Under the pieces are notes generated by a model, which was not told the origin of the DNA, did no database searches, and saw only the letters and a list, made by a program, of their open reading frames with translations. Shown piece after piece: positions 8,188-16,146 of a DNA stretch of 64,000 bases; the stretch's first letter is position 1, and every line of letters begins with the position of its first letter. The position numbers and the translations under genes were made by a program. Location of the stretch: positions 555,571-619,570 of the forward strand of contig NZ_JAGGPR010000005.1 in NCBI RefSeq assembly GCF_018613695.1. Reading direction: 5' to 3'. This DNA comes from Arthrobacter sp. ISL-95. Lineage in GTDB: Bacteria > Actinomycetota > Actinomycetes > Actinomycetales > Micrococcaceae.

Positions 8188-8201
8188 ATTCATGCATGAA
8201 T
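8188..8201. promoter_or_regulatory. Perfect 14-base palindrome, candidate LysR operator
   Basis: ATTCATGCATGAAT is a perfect dyad and fits the T-N11-A spacing of LysR boxes. It lies between the exporter's -10 and the preferred LysR start, so one regulator dimer could control both directions. An ATG at 8192 lies inside the palindrome, which argues against that ATG as the true start. Confidence 0.45.
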
Positions 8202-8218
8202 TAGGGCGAAGGAATGCA

Positions 8219-9193
8219 GTGGGACCGGATCATCAGCAACTCGTTCAGCTTCTCCCTTTGCTGCCCGTCCTAGCGGAGCTTGGCCGCACGGAGCACATGA
8301 CTGAAACCGCTGAGATCCTCGGCGTTCCACAGTCAACGGTGAGCCGGGCTGTGGCAAGGGCAAGCGCCATCGTGGGAATGGACCTCCTGATCCGGGACGG
8401 CCGTGGGATCCGCCTGACCCCTGCAGCAAGGACGCTGCTGCCTTACATCGAGGCAGCTCTGCAGGATTTTCAAGCAGGGTTGGACAGGGTGCGGCTCGAG
8501 TCGGACGTGGTCCGGGGGCGCATCGGGGTCTCCTTCCAACACACCTTCGGTGAAGCGACGCTGCCCCTGCTCATCAGCGCCTTCCGGGGCCGCCACCCCC
8601 ACACTGTTTTTGAACTCTGGCAGGGGCCACGGGATGATTGTCTGAAGCAACTGGCCAAGGGAGGCATGGATTTCGCCCTGACAGCACCCATAGCTCCGGA
8701 AGGACGGGGTATTCACGCCATGCCGCTTTACCGCGAACCACTGCGTGCAGTGCTGCACTACCGGCATCCCTTGGCGGAACGGTCCAGTGTGAAGCTCTCC
8801 GAGCTTAAGCACGAGCCTTACATCACCCTCCCCGAAGGAGTAGGGCTGCGGGCGCTGGGGGAGGCGCTGCTGCGGGAAGCCGGATTCCGTCCCCGCATTG
8901 CCTTTGAAGTCCAGGAGTCCACCTCGGCCCGCGGCCTGGTCTCCGCCGGGCTGGGGTTCAGCATCCTGCCGCCGGCAGGACCGGGTTCAGGGACAGGTCA
9001 GTTCCTTCCGGAGGCCGAACTCGGACTCGTGGAAGTAGCCATCGAATCGGATCTGGCGTTCCGGCAGATCGGTATTGCCTGGCGGGAGCGAAGCTTCGAG
9101 CCGGACGCCGTCAGGGTTTTCCGCGAGCTCGTGGCCAGTGAGGGCGGGAAATTGCTGGCCGAACTTGTCAGAGCCCGTTCAGGAACTCCCTGA
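8219..9193 (+). CDS. LysR-family transcriptional regulator
   Basis: A LysR-type regulator: N-terminal winged HTH (TETAEILGVPQSTVSRAVAR, about residues 28-47) followed by a periplasmic-binding-like effector domain (GRIGVSFQHTFGEATLPLLI onward). The GTG at 8219 was chosen because GAAGGA (8208-8213) sits five bases upstream and the protein then starts at the usual distance from the HTH. In-frame ATGs at 8192 and 8162 are alternatives. It is divergent from the YnfM-like exporter. Its 3' end overlaps the end of the converging nitronate monooxygenase-like gene by 26 bases. Confidence 0.88.
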   Translation: MGPDHQQLVQLLPLLPVLAELGRTEHMTETAEILGVPQSTVSRAVARASAIVGMDLLIRDGRGIRLTPAARTLLPYIEAALQDFQAGLDRVRLESDVVRGRIGVSFQHTFGEATLPLLISAFRGRHPHTVFELWQGPRDDCLKQLAKGGMDFALTAPIAPEGRGIHAMPLYREPLRAVLHYRHPLAERSSVKLSELKHEPYITLPEGVGLRALGEALLREAGFRPRIAFEVQESTSARGLVSAGLGFSILPPAGPGSGTGQFLPEAELGLVEVAIESDLAFRQIGIAWRERSFEPDAVRVFRELVASEGGKLLAELVRARSGTP

Positions 9194-10199
9194 CCACGTC
9201 CGTCGCTGATCCTTCACGGGCCCGCTGCCAGCCCGTCCCGGCCCATAAGTTGAGGCGATGCGGATCTCCAACTGCAGATGCTGCCGCCCGGATAGGGCTG
9301 GTGAGATGGTGAATTGCCGGATAGCCTCCCGGCGCGTCCCGGTGCTCCTGGACGAACTCGTTCACCAGGGAACGTGCCCATCGTCCCGTGAAAGCCCGGG
9401 TCATAGCCGTCTCCGAAAATGCCGGATCGCCCAGCGCGTCCTTGTGAGGCTTCCGTGCACCACTCTCTTCCGTGCGAACCAAAGCGGTACCCACCTGTGC
9501 GGCTACCGCACCCGCTGCCAGGACTTCACGCAGGACGGTGTTGTCCGCAATGGCGCCTGCCGCAATGAGCGGAAGTCCGACGGCGGCACGCACCTGGGCC
9601 ACCAGCTCCGCCGTCGTACGGGCTGCTTGTCCGCGCTGGGCGGGAAGGAACGCTGCCGTGTGGCCGCCCGCGGAACTGTGCTGCACCGCGATAGCGTCAG
9701 GACCTTCCTCTGCAGCGGCAAGGGCTTCTTCCACAGTGGTAACACTGGAAATGACCCGGCTGCCGGCCTTGCGCAGGGCATCGACCACCGGCTTTCCCGG
9801 CAGGCCAAAAGCGAAGCTTACAAACTCCACGGGGTCTTCCAGCAGGGCGTCGATCTTGTCCTGCCACGCGTCGTCGTCATCGAGTCGAAGTGGAGGAATC
9901 GTGACGCGGTAGCGGGCAGCCTCGGGTTCCAATGCTGCCCGGTACGCCTCAATGCGTGCTCGTTCTTCAGGGCTTGGCGGCAGCTGATGCGGGTCCGGTA
10001 CGAACACGTTCATGCCAAACGGTATGTTGAGTCGCCGGGTGGCAGCGATCTCGGCAGTCATGGCTTCGGGGCTTTTGTACCCGGCGGCTATGAACCCCAG
10101 CCCACCACCCTCATGAACTGCCTTCACCAACGCCGGCGTGGATGTTCCCCCCGCCATGGGGGCTGCAATAAACGGTGTACCAAACAGGGAATCAAGCAT
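9168..10199 (-). CDS. Nitronate monooxygenase-like FMN enzyme
   Basis: A 343-residue TIM-barrel flavoprotein of the 2-nitropropane dioxygenase/nitronate monooxygenase family, which oxidises alkyl nitronates such as propionate-3-nitronate to less toxic products. Visible signatures are IAAPMAGGTSTPALVKAVHEGGG near the N-terminus, the FMN-site motif SSAGGHT with the likely catalytic H180, and GAIADNTVLREVLAAGA/AQVGTAL in the second half. The ATG at 10199 is favoured by GAGGAGAA about nine bases upstream, over an in-frame ATG at 10226. It stands alone between a LysR gene and a kinase gene. Confidence 0.85.
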   Translation of the reverse strand: MLDSLFGTPFIAAPMAGGTSTPALVKAVHEGGGLGFIAAGYKSPEAMTAEIAATRRLNIPFGMNVFVPDPHQLPPSPEERARIEAYRAALEPEAARYRVTIPPLRLDDDDAWQDKIDALLEDPVEFVSFAFGLPGKPVVDALRKAGSRVISSVTTVEEALAAAEEGPDAIAVQHSSAGGHTAAFLPAQRGQAARTTAELVAQVRAAVGLPLIAAGAIADNTVLREVLAAGAVAAQVGTALVRTEESGARKPHKDALGDPAFSETAMTRAFTGRWARSLVNEFVQEHRDAPGGYPAIHHLTSPIRAAASAVGDPHRLNLWAGTGWQRAREGSATDVVREFLNGL

Positions 10200-10228
10200 G
10201 TGCAGTTTCTCCTCTTCGCGCTCCAAGC

Positions 10229-10234
10229 TAGTCT
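10229..10234 (+). promoter_or_regulatory. -10 element TAGTCT of the kinase gene
   Basis: TAGTCT is followed by TTCACG and then the GTG at 10241. The divergent gene at 10199 has a clear ribosome site instead, so its transcript must carry a leader. Confidence 0.5.
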
Positions 10235-10240
10235 TTCACG

Positions 10241-11176
10241 GTGAACAATCCCGACTCCGCCCAGCATTCCCACGCCCACCCGGTGACCGTGAGCGGCACC
10301 GTCATAGGGCTCGACATCGGCGGCACCAAAACCCACGGCGTGCGGTTCCACAACGGATCGACGGTCCGTGACGAAAGCGCAGGCAGCTCCAATGTGCAGA
10401 ACGTCAGCCGAGAGCAGGCCGCAGCGAACCTTAGCGAGCTGTTCGGGAAGATCGGCGGCGGCCACATCGATCACGTGTACGCCGGTGCCGGTGGGATCGA
10501 TACCGACGAGGACGCCCAAGCGCTCGCTGACCTCATCGCACCCCATGCGCCGGGTGCGCGCATCACCGTGGTTCACGATTCACGCCTGCTGTTGGCAGCC
10601 GGTGGAGCGAGTACGGGCGTCGCGGTCATCGCCGGCACCGGCTCGGCGGCTTGGGGAAAGAACGACGCCGGCGAGGAAGCCCGGGCGGGTGGCTGGGGCT
10701 ACCTCTTGGGTGATGAAGGGAGCGGCTACTGGCTGGGGCGCGAGGCAGTCCGCCACAGCTTGCGCAGGATGAACCAAGGCCTGGAGCCGGATCAACTCAG
10801 CCGTGCACTCTTGGACTCCGTCGGTGTGGAAGAACCCGGCAAGCTCATAGCACTGTTCCATTCGCCGGATACCGGCCGCCGCTATTGGGCGCAGCAGGCT
10901 CGGTTGGTAGTGGAAGCGGCCAACGCCGGCGACAAAACCAGCATGGCATTAGTGAAGCAAGCGGGTCGCGACCTCGCTGACCTTGCCGAACAGGCCGTCC
11001 GCCAACTGGGCCTGGACGGTCCGGTGATCCTCGGAAGCGGACTCGGAATGAACGTCCCGCAGCTTCAGGAAGCGTTCAAAGCCAAGCTGGCCGAAAGCGG
11101 CATCAGTGATGTTCGCATTCTTCAGCAGGATCCCGTGTTCGGTGTCCCACGGCTCGTTGCTGAGCAGCAGGCCTAG
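10241..11176 (+). CDS. BadF/NagK-type ATPase, probable amino-sugar kinase
   Basis: A 311-residue actin-like ATPase. The phosphate-1 motif GLDIGGTKT is at 23-31, phosphate-2 at VIAGTGSAAWG (about 128-138) and the adenosine region at VILGSGLGMN near 283-292. The family (PF01869) includes N-acetylglucosamine kinase, which phosphorylates GlcNAc or related sugars with ATP. The motif GWGYLLGDEGSGYWLGREAV (149-168) is typical of NagK-like members. It precedes a pirin and a beta-galactosidase, so a role in sugar salvage is likely, but the exact substrate is inferred. Confidence 0.8.
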   Translation: MNNPDSAQHSHAHPVTVSGTVIGLDIGGTKTHGVRFHNGSTVRDESAGSSNVQNVSREQAAANLSELFGKIGGGHIDHVYAGAGGIDTDEDAQALADLIAPHAPGARITVVHDSRLLLAAGGASTGVAVIAGTGSAAWGKNDAGEEARAGGWGYLLGDEGSGYWLGREAVRHSLRRMNQGLEPDQLSRALLDSVGVEEPGKLIALFHSPDTGRRYWAQQARLVVEAANAGDKTSMALVKQAGRDLADLAEQAVRQLGLDGPVILGSGLGMNVPQLQEAFKAKLAESGISDVRILQQDPVFGVPRLVAEQQA

Positions 11177-11190
11177 AGCCTTAAGGGAAC

Positions 11191-12222
11191 TTAGCCGCGG
11201 GTCCGTGGGCGCAGCTTCACGCCCGGCAGGGGCGGGGCGGGAATGCGGCCGGCTTCCGGTCCTGCGTCCGGACCGTGGCCGGGAACGAAGCCGAAGCGTG
11301 AGGTGGCGGCAGCGGCGTCGTCGAGCACTCCTTCGGCTTCCCATTCCTCGCGTGCCTTTTCCACTTCCTCATGCGTTCTGCCCACAAAGTTCCACCACAT
11401 GAGCAGGTCTTCGCCGAATGGTTCGCCGCCGAGAAGCATGAAGCGGGTTTCCGTCTGCGCTTGGACGGCAAGGCTGGATCTGCCCGCGCCCAGGTAGGCC
11501 AGCGGACCGGCCTGGATTTCCTGGTCATCGATCACCAGGTGCCCATCAAGGACCAGCACGGCATGCTCAAAGTCCGGCCGCAACGGCAGCTCCAAGGATC
11601 CTGTACCGGTGATGTCCGCTCCAACAATGGGGCTGAACATGGTGGCGGGGGAGCGTTGGCCGGCGAATTCTCCCACCATCACGGTGGCCCTGAAGCCTTT
11701 GCCCACGGCCACCGGCAGGTCCTTCACCTGCTCAAAGGACGGCGTACGGTGCCGGTGCTCATCGGGTAGTGCCACCCACAGCTGGAGTCCGCGGGAGATG
11801 GGAATTTCTTCCACCAGGGCACCAGACCCGCCTTCGGTGCCGGCCGCGAGGACAGAGAACTCGGAGTGGGATATGCCGTGACCTGCGGTCATGATGTTCA
11901 GCTCGCCCGGCTGGACTACAACATCGCTGCCCACGCTGTCGCGGTGCCGGACGGAGCCTTCCATGGGCCAGGTGACGATTTGGAGCCCGCAGTGCGGGTG
12001 GGGGAGTACGCTCATGGCCACCCGGTCCGGACCGAAGCTGTCCAGGAAACACCACGCGCCCACGGTGGGGAGTCCCCGCTGGGGCAGTGTCCTCATCACG
12101 TTCATGGCACGCACGCCACCCAAAGGAACCTCGCGCTCGGGCCACAGCTGAACGCAGGGACCTTGACCTTCCGGTGCCGCGGGGCAGACTTCCTGTGAGG
12201 GGGAAGTATCAAGATTGGTCAT
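11191..12222 (-). CDS. Pirin family protein
   Basis: A 343-residue bicupin of the pirin family. The N-terminal metal-binding signature is present: PHPHCGLQIVTW (about 91-102) with a later histidine and glutamate in AGHGISHSEFS (about 131-141). Bacterial pirins have been reported as quercetinases or as redox and regulatory partners; here the role is open. The C-terminal part ends in a long proline-rich tail. The ATG at 12222 has AGGTGA seven bases upstream. It diverges from the GH35 beta-galactosidase across 50 bases. Confidence 0.87.
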   Translation of the reverse strand: MTNLDTSPSQEVCPAAPEGQGPCVQLWPEREVPLGGVRAMNVMRTLPQRGLPTVGAWCFLDSFGPDRVAMSVLPHPHCGLQIVTWPMEGSVRHRDSVGSDVVVQPGELNIMTAGHGISHSEFSVLAAGTEGGSGALVEEIPISRGLQLWVALPDEHRHRTPSFEQVKDLPVAVGKGFRATVMVGEFAGQRSPATMFSPIVGADITGTGSLELPLRPDFEHAVLVLDGHLVIDDQEIQAGPLAYLGAGRSSLAVQAQTETRFMLLGGEPFGEDLLMWWNFVGRTHEEVEKAREEWEAEGVLDDAAAATSRFGFVPGHGPDAGPEAGRIPAPPLPGVKLRPRTRG

Positions 12223-12259
12223 GCGATCATCACCTGTGCATAAATGTTGGAAATTGAGC

Positions 12260-12265
12260 TAATCT
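12260..12265 (+). promoter_or_regulatory. -10 element TAATCT of the beta-galactosidase gene
   Basis: TAATCT is followed by GTTCCAC and the GTG at 12273. No Shine-Dalgarno sequence is present in the spacer. Confidence 0.5.
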
Positions 12266-12272
12266 GTTCCAC

Positions 12273-14069
12273 GTGAACAACGCCCTTCTGAGCTACCACG
12301 ACGCTGTCCTTTACCGTTCGGGTGAACCGTATCGCATCCTCGCCGGCGCCATCCACTACTTCCGTGTTCACCCGGCCCTGTGGCAGGACCGGTTGCGTCG
12401 ACTCAAAGCCATGGGCGCCAACACTGTGGACACTTACGTTGCCTGGAACTTCCACCAGCCTAAGCGCGATGAGGCGCCGGACTTCAGCGGCTGGCGGGAT
12501 GTGGGCCGGTTCATTGACCTCGCCGGCCAGGAAGGGCTGGATGTCATCGTCCGCCCCGGCCCGTACATCTGCGCCGAGTGGGATAACGGCGGCTTCCCTG
12601 CCTGGCTGACCGGCATCCCAGGGATCGGGCTACGCTGCATGGACCCGGTGTTCACCGCTGCAATCGAGGAATGGTTCGATCACCTCCTCCCGATCGTCGC
12701 TTCACGGCAGGCGTCCGCGGGTGGTCCGGTGGTGGCCGTGCAGATTGAGAACGAATACGGCAGCTACGGCGACGACCACGAGTACATCCGCTGGAACCGC
12801 CGCGTCATGGAAGAGCACGGCATTACTGAGCTCCTTTTCACAGCCGACGGCGGCACGGACTACTTCCTCGACGGCGGTTCCATAGAGGGAACCTGGGCGA
12901 CGGCGACGCTGGGAAGCCGGGGCGATAAAGCAATGGCTACGTGGCAGCGACGCAGGCCCGGCGAGCCGTTCTTCAACGTTGAGTTCTGGGGCGGCTGGTT
13001 CGATCACTGGGGCGAACACCATCACCGCCGGGATGCCGGTGACGCAGCGGCGGAAGCACGCAAGATGCTCGATCCCGGTGGCTCGCTCTGCATTTACATG
13101 GCCCACGGCGGGACCAACTTTGGCCTCAGTTCCGGCAGTAATCACGATGGCAACATGCTGCAGCCGACGGTCACCAGCTACGACTCCGATGCGCCTATTG
13201 CCGAGAACGGTGCCCTGACGCCCAAGTTTCACGCCGTCCGCAAGGAGTTCTTCCGGGCACAGGGCATTGAAAAGCTGCCAGAACTCCCTATCGAGCTGCT
13301 GGCCGAGGCCCCCGTACTTCCGGCGCAGTCCCTGCCGTTGACCCCAGGGCCGGAGCTGTTGGAGCTGGCGCGCTCCGCCGGAAAACCGATCACCAGCGTC
13401 AAACCCCTCAGTTTCGAACAGCTGGGACTCGACGCCGGCATGGTTCTCTACGCCGCCGAGGCAATCCTGCCAGGCCGTGCCGATTCTCCTACTGAGAGCA
13501 GGCTGAAGATCACGGGCCTGAATGACCGGGCATATGTATGGGTTGACGGCGCCTTTGCCGGGGTCCTCGACGACGTTTCCGGGGCGGAAGGCTTGACCGT
13601 GACCGGCACCGGCGTCGCCGCCAAGCTGGAAATCCTGGTGGAAAACCTCGGCCGCATCAATTACGGCCCACTGACCGGTCACGGCAAGGGAATTCTGGGC
13701 GGCGTTCTGGTCAACCAGCGCTACACCTTCCACTGGACGCAGACCCCTGTTGCCCTCGCGGAGTGGACGCAGGAGGACCTTGAGGGACTGGCATGCGCTG
13801 AGTTCGACGTCGGGGAACCGGCCGATACCTACATCGCCCTGCCGGATTCCGAAAAGGGCTTCGTTTGGCTCAACGGATTCCTCCTGGGCAGGTATTGGGA
13901 GAAAGGCCCGCAGGTGACCCTCTATGCGCCTGCTCCGTTGCTTAGGACCGGCCGCAACAGCATCAAGGTTCTGGAACTCGGGAGCCCCGGTACCGTGGTT
14001 GAACTACGCGAAGCGCCGGACCTTGGCCCCGAAGAATCAGGTCCCATCGAGGCTGCCGAACTTCCCTAG
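12273..14069 (+). CDS. Glycoside hydrolase family 35 beta-galactosidase
   Basis: A 598-residue GH35 enzyme, removing terminal beta-galactosyl residues. The TIM barrel (about 1-330) shows YVAWNFHQP, RPGPYICAEWDNGG, the acid/base in QIENEYGSYG (E161) and the nucleophile in FFNVEFWGGW (E237). C-terminal beta-sandwich (jelly-roll) domains follow (RAYVWVDGAFAGVL, KGFVWLNGFLLGRYW). No signal peptide, so it acts in the cytosol on imported galactosides. The neighbouring kinase and Nudix genes have separate starts; no galactoside transporter is nearby. Confidence 0.92.
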   Translation: MNNALLSYHDAVLYRSGEPYRILAGAIHYFRVHPALWQDRLRRLKAMGANTVDTYVAWNFHQPKRDEAPDFSGWRDVGRFIDLAGQEGLDVIVRPGPYICAEWDNGGFPAWLTGIPGIGLRCMDPVFTAAIEEWFDHLLPIVASRQASAGGPVVAVQIENEYGSYGDDHEYIRWNRRVMEEHGITELLFTADGGTDYFLDGGSIEGTWATATLGSRGDKAMATWQRRRPGEPFFNVEFWGGWFDHWGEHHHRRDAGDAAAEARKMLDPGGSLCIYMAHGGTNFGLSSGSNHDGNMLQPTVTSYDSDAPIAENGALTPKFHAVRKEFFRAQGIEKLPELPIELLAEAPVLPAQSLPLTPGPELLELARSAGKPITSVKPLSFEQLGLDAGMVLYAAEAILPGRADSPTESRLKITGLNDRAYVWVDGAFAGVLDDVSGAEGLTVTGTGVAAKLEILVENLGRINYGPLTGHGKGILGGVLVNQRYTFHWTQTPVALAEWTQEDLEGLACAEFDVGEPADTYIALPDSEKGFVWLNGFLLGRYWEKGPQVTLYAPAPLLRTGRNSIKVLELGSPGTVVELREAPDLGPEESGPIEAAELP

Positions 14070-14086
14070 CGTCCACTACAAGGATT

Positions 14087-14092
14087 TATGCT
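14087..14092 (+). promoter_or_regulatory. -10 element TATGCT of the Nudix gene
   Basis: TATGCT, then GGCTCC, then the ATG at 14099. It gives the Nudix gene its own start site 18 bases after the beta-galactosidase stop. Confidence 0.45.
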
Positions 14093-14098
14093 GGCTCC

Positions 14099-14551
14099 AT
14101 GACCCTGCAGTTCGATACCCGCCCAGCCGCCTACGCCGTGATTGTCCAAGAGGAGAAGATCTTGATGGCGTATTGGAAGCAGGACGGCAAAGAAGGCTGG
14201 ACGCTGCCGGGCGGGGGCTTGGATCTGGCAGAACATCCGGTGGATGGCTGCCGGCGTGAGGTCTTCGAGGAAACCGGATACGAAGCTCGCATTGAACGAA
14301 TGCTGGGTATCGACGTCGGACACTGGCCGGGCGAGATCCGCGCCGACGGTTCGGTGAAGGATTTTCAGGCCCTCAGGCTGGTCTACGAGGCCACTGTAGT
14401 GGGCGGCGAACTGACCCACGAGGTGGATGGCAGCACCACCCACGCAGCATGGATCCCTCTGAAGGACGTGGAGAAACTCAACCGCGTGTCCTTGGTGGAC
14501 ACAGCACTCCGTTTGCACCGGGAGCGCCCTGCCGACGGAAAGCTGGGCTAA
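14099..14551 (+). CDS. Nudix hydrolase
   Basis: A 150-residue Nudix pyrophosphohydrolase with a complete box GX5EX7REUXEEXGU: G39, E45, R53-E54, E57-E58 and G60. These residues bind the Mg2+ that activates the substrate diphosphate. The protein is a single domain. A substrate (nucleotide, sugar nucleotide or other diphosphate) cannot be named, since this box is common to all. It is probably expressed alone from a leaderless promoter. Confidence 0.9.
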   Translation: MTLQFDTRPAAYAVIVQEEKILMAYWKQDGKEGWTLPGGGLDLAEHPVDGCRREVFEETGYEARIERMLGIDVGHWPGEIRADGSVKDFQALRLVYEATVVGGELTHEVDGSTTHAAWIPLKDVEKLNRVSLVDTALRLHRERPADGKLG

Positions 14552-14641
14552 AGACCTAGCCAAGAGCACCTCATCTTGGCTACGCTGAACATCGTTGCCG
14601 GCCCACCAGTAGCCGGCCTGGATGCCGAGGAGGTGGATTTG

Positions 14642-14734
14642 ATGATTGCCATGATCTTGCGCGCCCCGCACTCCGTTGCGGCGCGCCGTCATCAGCCCAC
14701 CATTCCTGTCCCGGCATCAGCCTGCCACAACTAG
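14642..14734 (+). CDS. Putative 30-residue leader peptide upstream of rsgA
   Basis: An ATG at 14642 has a perfect AGGAGGTG (14628-14635) six bases upstream, the best ribosome site in the window, and opens a 30-codon frame ending in TAG. The peptide starts with a short hydrophobic run (MIAMIL), then is rich in Arg, His, Ala and Pro and ends in CHN. A -10-like TACGCT lies at 14581-14586. It matches no small-protein family I know. The stop is 28 bases before the rsgA start and 8 bases before a hairpin covering the rsgA ribosome site. A chance ORF cannot be excluded. Confidence 0.4.
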   Translation: MIAMILRAPHSVAARRHQPTIPVPASACHN

Positions 14735-14742
14735 GCGGCCGG

Positions 14743-14756
14743 GCCTCATCAGAGGC
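14743..14756 (+). promoter_or_regulatory. Small hairpin covering the rsgA ribosome site
   Basis: GCCTC-ATCA-GAGGC forms a 5-bp stem whose 3' arm contains the AGAGG expected to act as ribosome site for the TTG at 14763. Confidence 0.3.
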
Positions 14757-14762
14757 ATTTCA

Positions 14763-15992
14763 TTGAAAACTAACGCTTCTTCAAGCGACCCTTTTTTCAG
14801 TACCGCCAAACCACTTCCCGCTGACCAGTCGGCCGCTGACCAGTTGACCACTAACCAGTGGCCTACTGACCCTTTACAGGGACCAGTGGAGTACGGTTTC
14901 ACAGACAAAACCGCTGAGCTTTTCCGCGCCCACACCGCGCCGGACGCCCAGGAAACTGCCATTCCGGCCCGCGTAGTGCGCCTGGACCGGAATCGGGTTC
15001 TCGTAGCCTCGGCCGGGGCTCAACTGCATCTGCCCTATCCAACGCATGGCCCTGTACCGGCTACAGGAGACTGGGTATGGCTCGGCCACAACAACGCCGG
15101 TGAGCCCGCCGTCGTCGAGGTCCTTCCCCGGTATTCCGCGCTGAGCCGTAAGCGCGCCTTTGAAGCCTCTTCGGAGGAGCAGATCCTGGGCAGCAACATA
15201 GACATTGTTGCGGTAGTGGTCCCCGTGGATCGTCCGCTGACCCATAACCGACTTGAACGGACGTTGGTGGCCGCGTGGGATTCCGGTGCCACGCCGCTTG
15301 TAGTCATTACAAAAGCCGACCTCGCCCACCTCGCGGACGACGTTGTGGGGGAGGTCATCCTGCAAGCTGCAGGTGTGGACGTGGTTACCACCTCCGCAGA
15401 GCAGGGCGACGGCCTCGAAGAACTGATGCAGCACATACCTGTTGGCGCAACCTTGGTGTTGCTGGGTCCCTCCGGTGCCGGGAAATCAACGCTCATCAAT
15501 GCCCTCGCAGGGCGGGAAGTCCAACAGACAGGCGCGGTGCGGGCCGGCGACGGCAAGGGCAAACACACCACCACCTCGCGGGAGTTGGTGCCCTTGACTG
15601 GCGGCGCCGTGCTGATGGACACGCCGGGAGTCCGCGGCTTCGGGCTCTTCGACGCAGATGAGGGAATGGAGGAAATGTTCGGCGATCTGGAGGAACTTTT
15701 CTCCACGTGCCGGTTTGCGGACTGTGCGCATCAAGCAGAGCCGGGATGCGCAGTTCAGGAGGCGCTCGCAGAAGAAACCCTTGATCCCCGGCGTTGGGCC
15801 AGCTACCTGAAGCTGCAACGCGAACTGGCAGCCTTGGCCAGAAAACACGATGCGGCCGCCCGTCGCGCGTATCAGCGCGAATGGCACCAAAGGGTGGTGT
15901 CGGCGGACCGGGGCCAGCGTGCAGCGGAGCGATACAGGCACGATCAAGCCGAGGAACGGGCGGGGAAGGCCGGCAAGCGACGGAAACGCTGA
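14763..15992 (+). CDS. rsgA: Ribosome small-subunit GTPase RsgA (YjeQ)
   Basis: A circularly permuted GTPase that helps mature the 30S subunit. The motif order is diagnostic: G4 (TKAD, about 183-186) precedes G1 (GPSGAGKST, about 235-243), G3 follows (DTPG, about 286-289), and a C-terminal zinc site reads CRFADCAHQAEPGC. The basic tail KAGKRRKR suits rRNA binding. The TTG at 14763 has AGAGG seven bases upstream; the GTG at 14886, which would drop a repetitive Pro/Gln/Asp/Thr-rich N-terminus, is an alternative. An upstream ORF and hairpin suggest translational control. Confidence 0.87.
   Translation: MKTNASSSDPFFSTAKPLPADQSAADQLTTNQWPTDPLQGPVEYGFTDKTAELFRAHTAPDAQETAIPARVVRLDRNRVLVASAGAQLHLPYPTHGPVPATGDWVWLGHNNAGEPAVVEVLPRYSALSRKRAFEASSEEQILGSNIDIVAVVVPVDRPLTHNRLERTLVAAWDSGATPLVVITKADLAHLADDVVGEVILQAAGVDVVTTSAEQGDGLEELMQHIPVGATLVLLGPSGAGKSTLINALAGREVQQTGAVRAGDGKGKHTTTSRELVPLTGGAVLMDTPGVRGFGLFDADEGMEEMFGDLEELFSTCRFADCAHQAEPGCAVQEALAEETLDPRRWASYLKLQRELAALARKHDAAARRAYQREWHQRVVSADRGQRAAERYRHDQAEERAGKAGKRRKR
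14821..14887 (+). repeat. Short direct repeats (CTGACCAGT type) at the rsgA 5' end
   Basis: Exact CTGACCAGT at 14821 and 14836 and variants at 14844 (TTGACCACT), 14851 (CTAACCAGT) and 14880 (GGACCAGT). They encode a low-complexity N-terminus if rsgA starts at 14763, or lie in its leader if it starts at 14886. Confidence 0.5.
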
Positions 15993-16069
15993 ACATTGCC
16001 GATTCATTACAGAACTCGTGGCGGCGCTGACATCCTCCATGGTGCTGGCTACGCTGGGTGAAGATTGCT

Positions 16070-16099
16070 TTGCAGCCAAGTAATAAGAGTGCATATGAT
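16070..16099 (+). promoter_or_regulatory. Promoter of the glycine betaine importer operon
   Basis: TTGCAG (16070-16075) and TATGAT (16094-16099) are separated by 18 bases. Transcription would start near 16106, leaving a leader of about 40 bases before the ATG at 16147. The operator of any osmotic control is not evident. Confidence 0.45.
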
Positions 16100-16146
16100 C
16101 GTCTGGCTCTACCGATGTTCTCCACCACAGATAGGTAAGCCCTGGT

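Noticed and set aside
12702..13733. A 343-codon minus-strand frame inside the beta-galactosidase
   Set aside because: The GH35 catalytic residues and domains fix the plus-strand frame; no motif is seen on the other strand.
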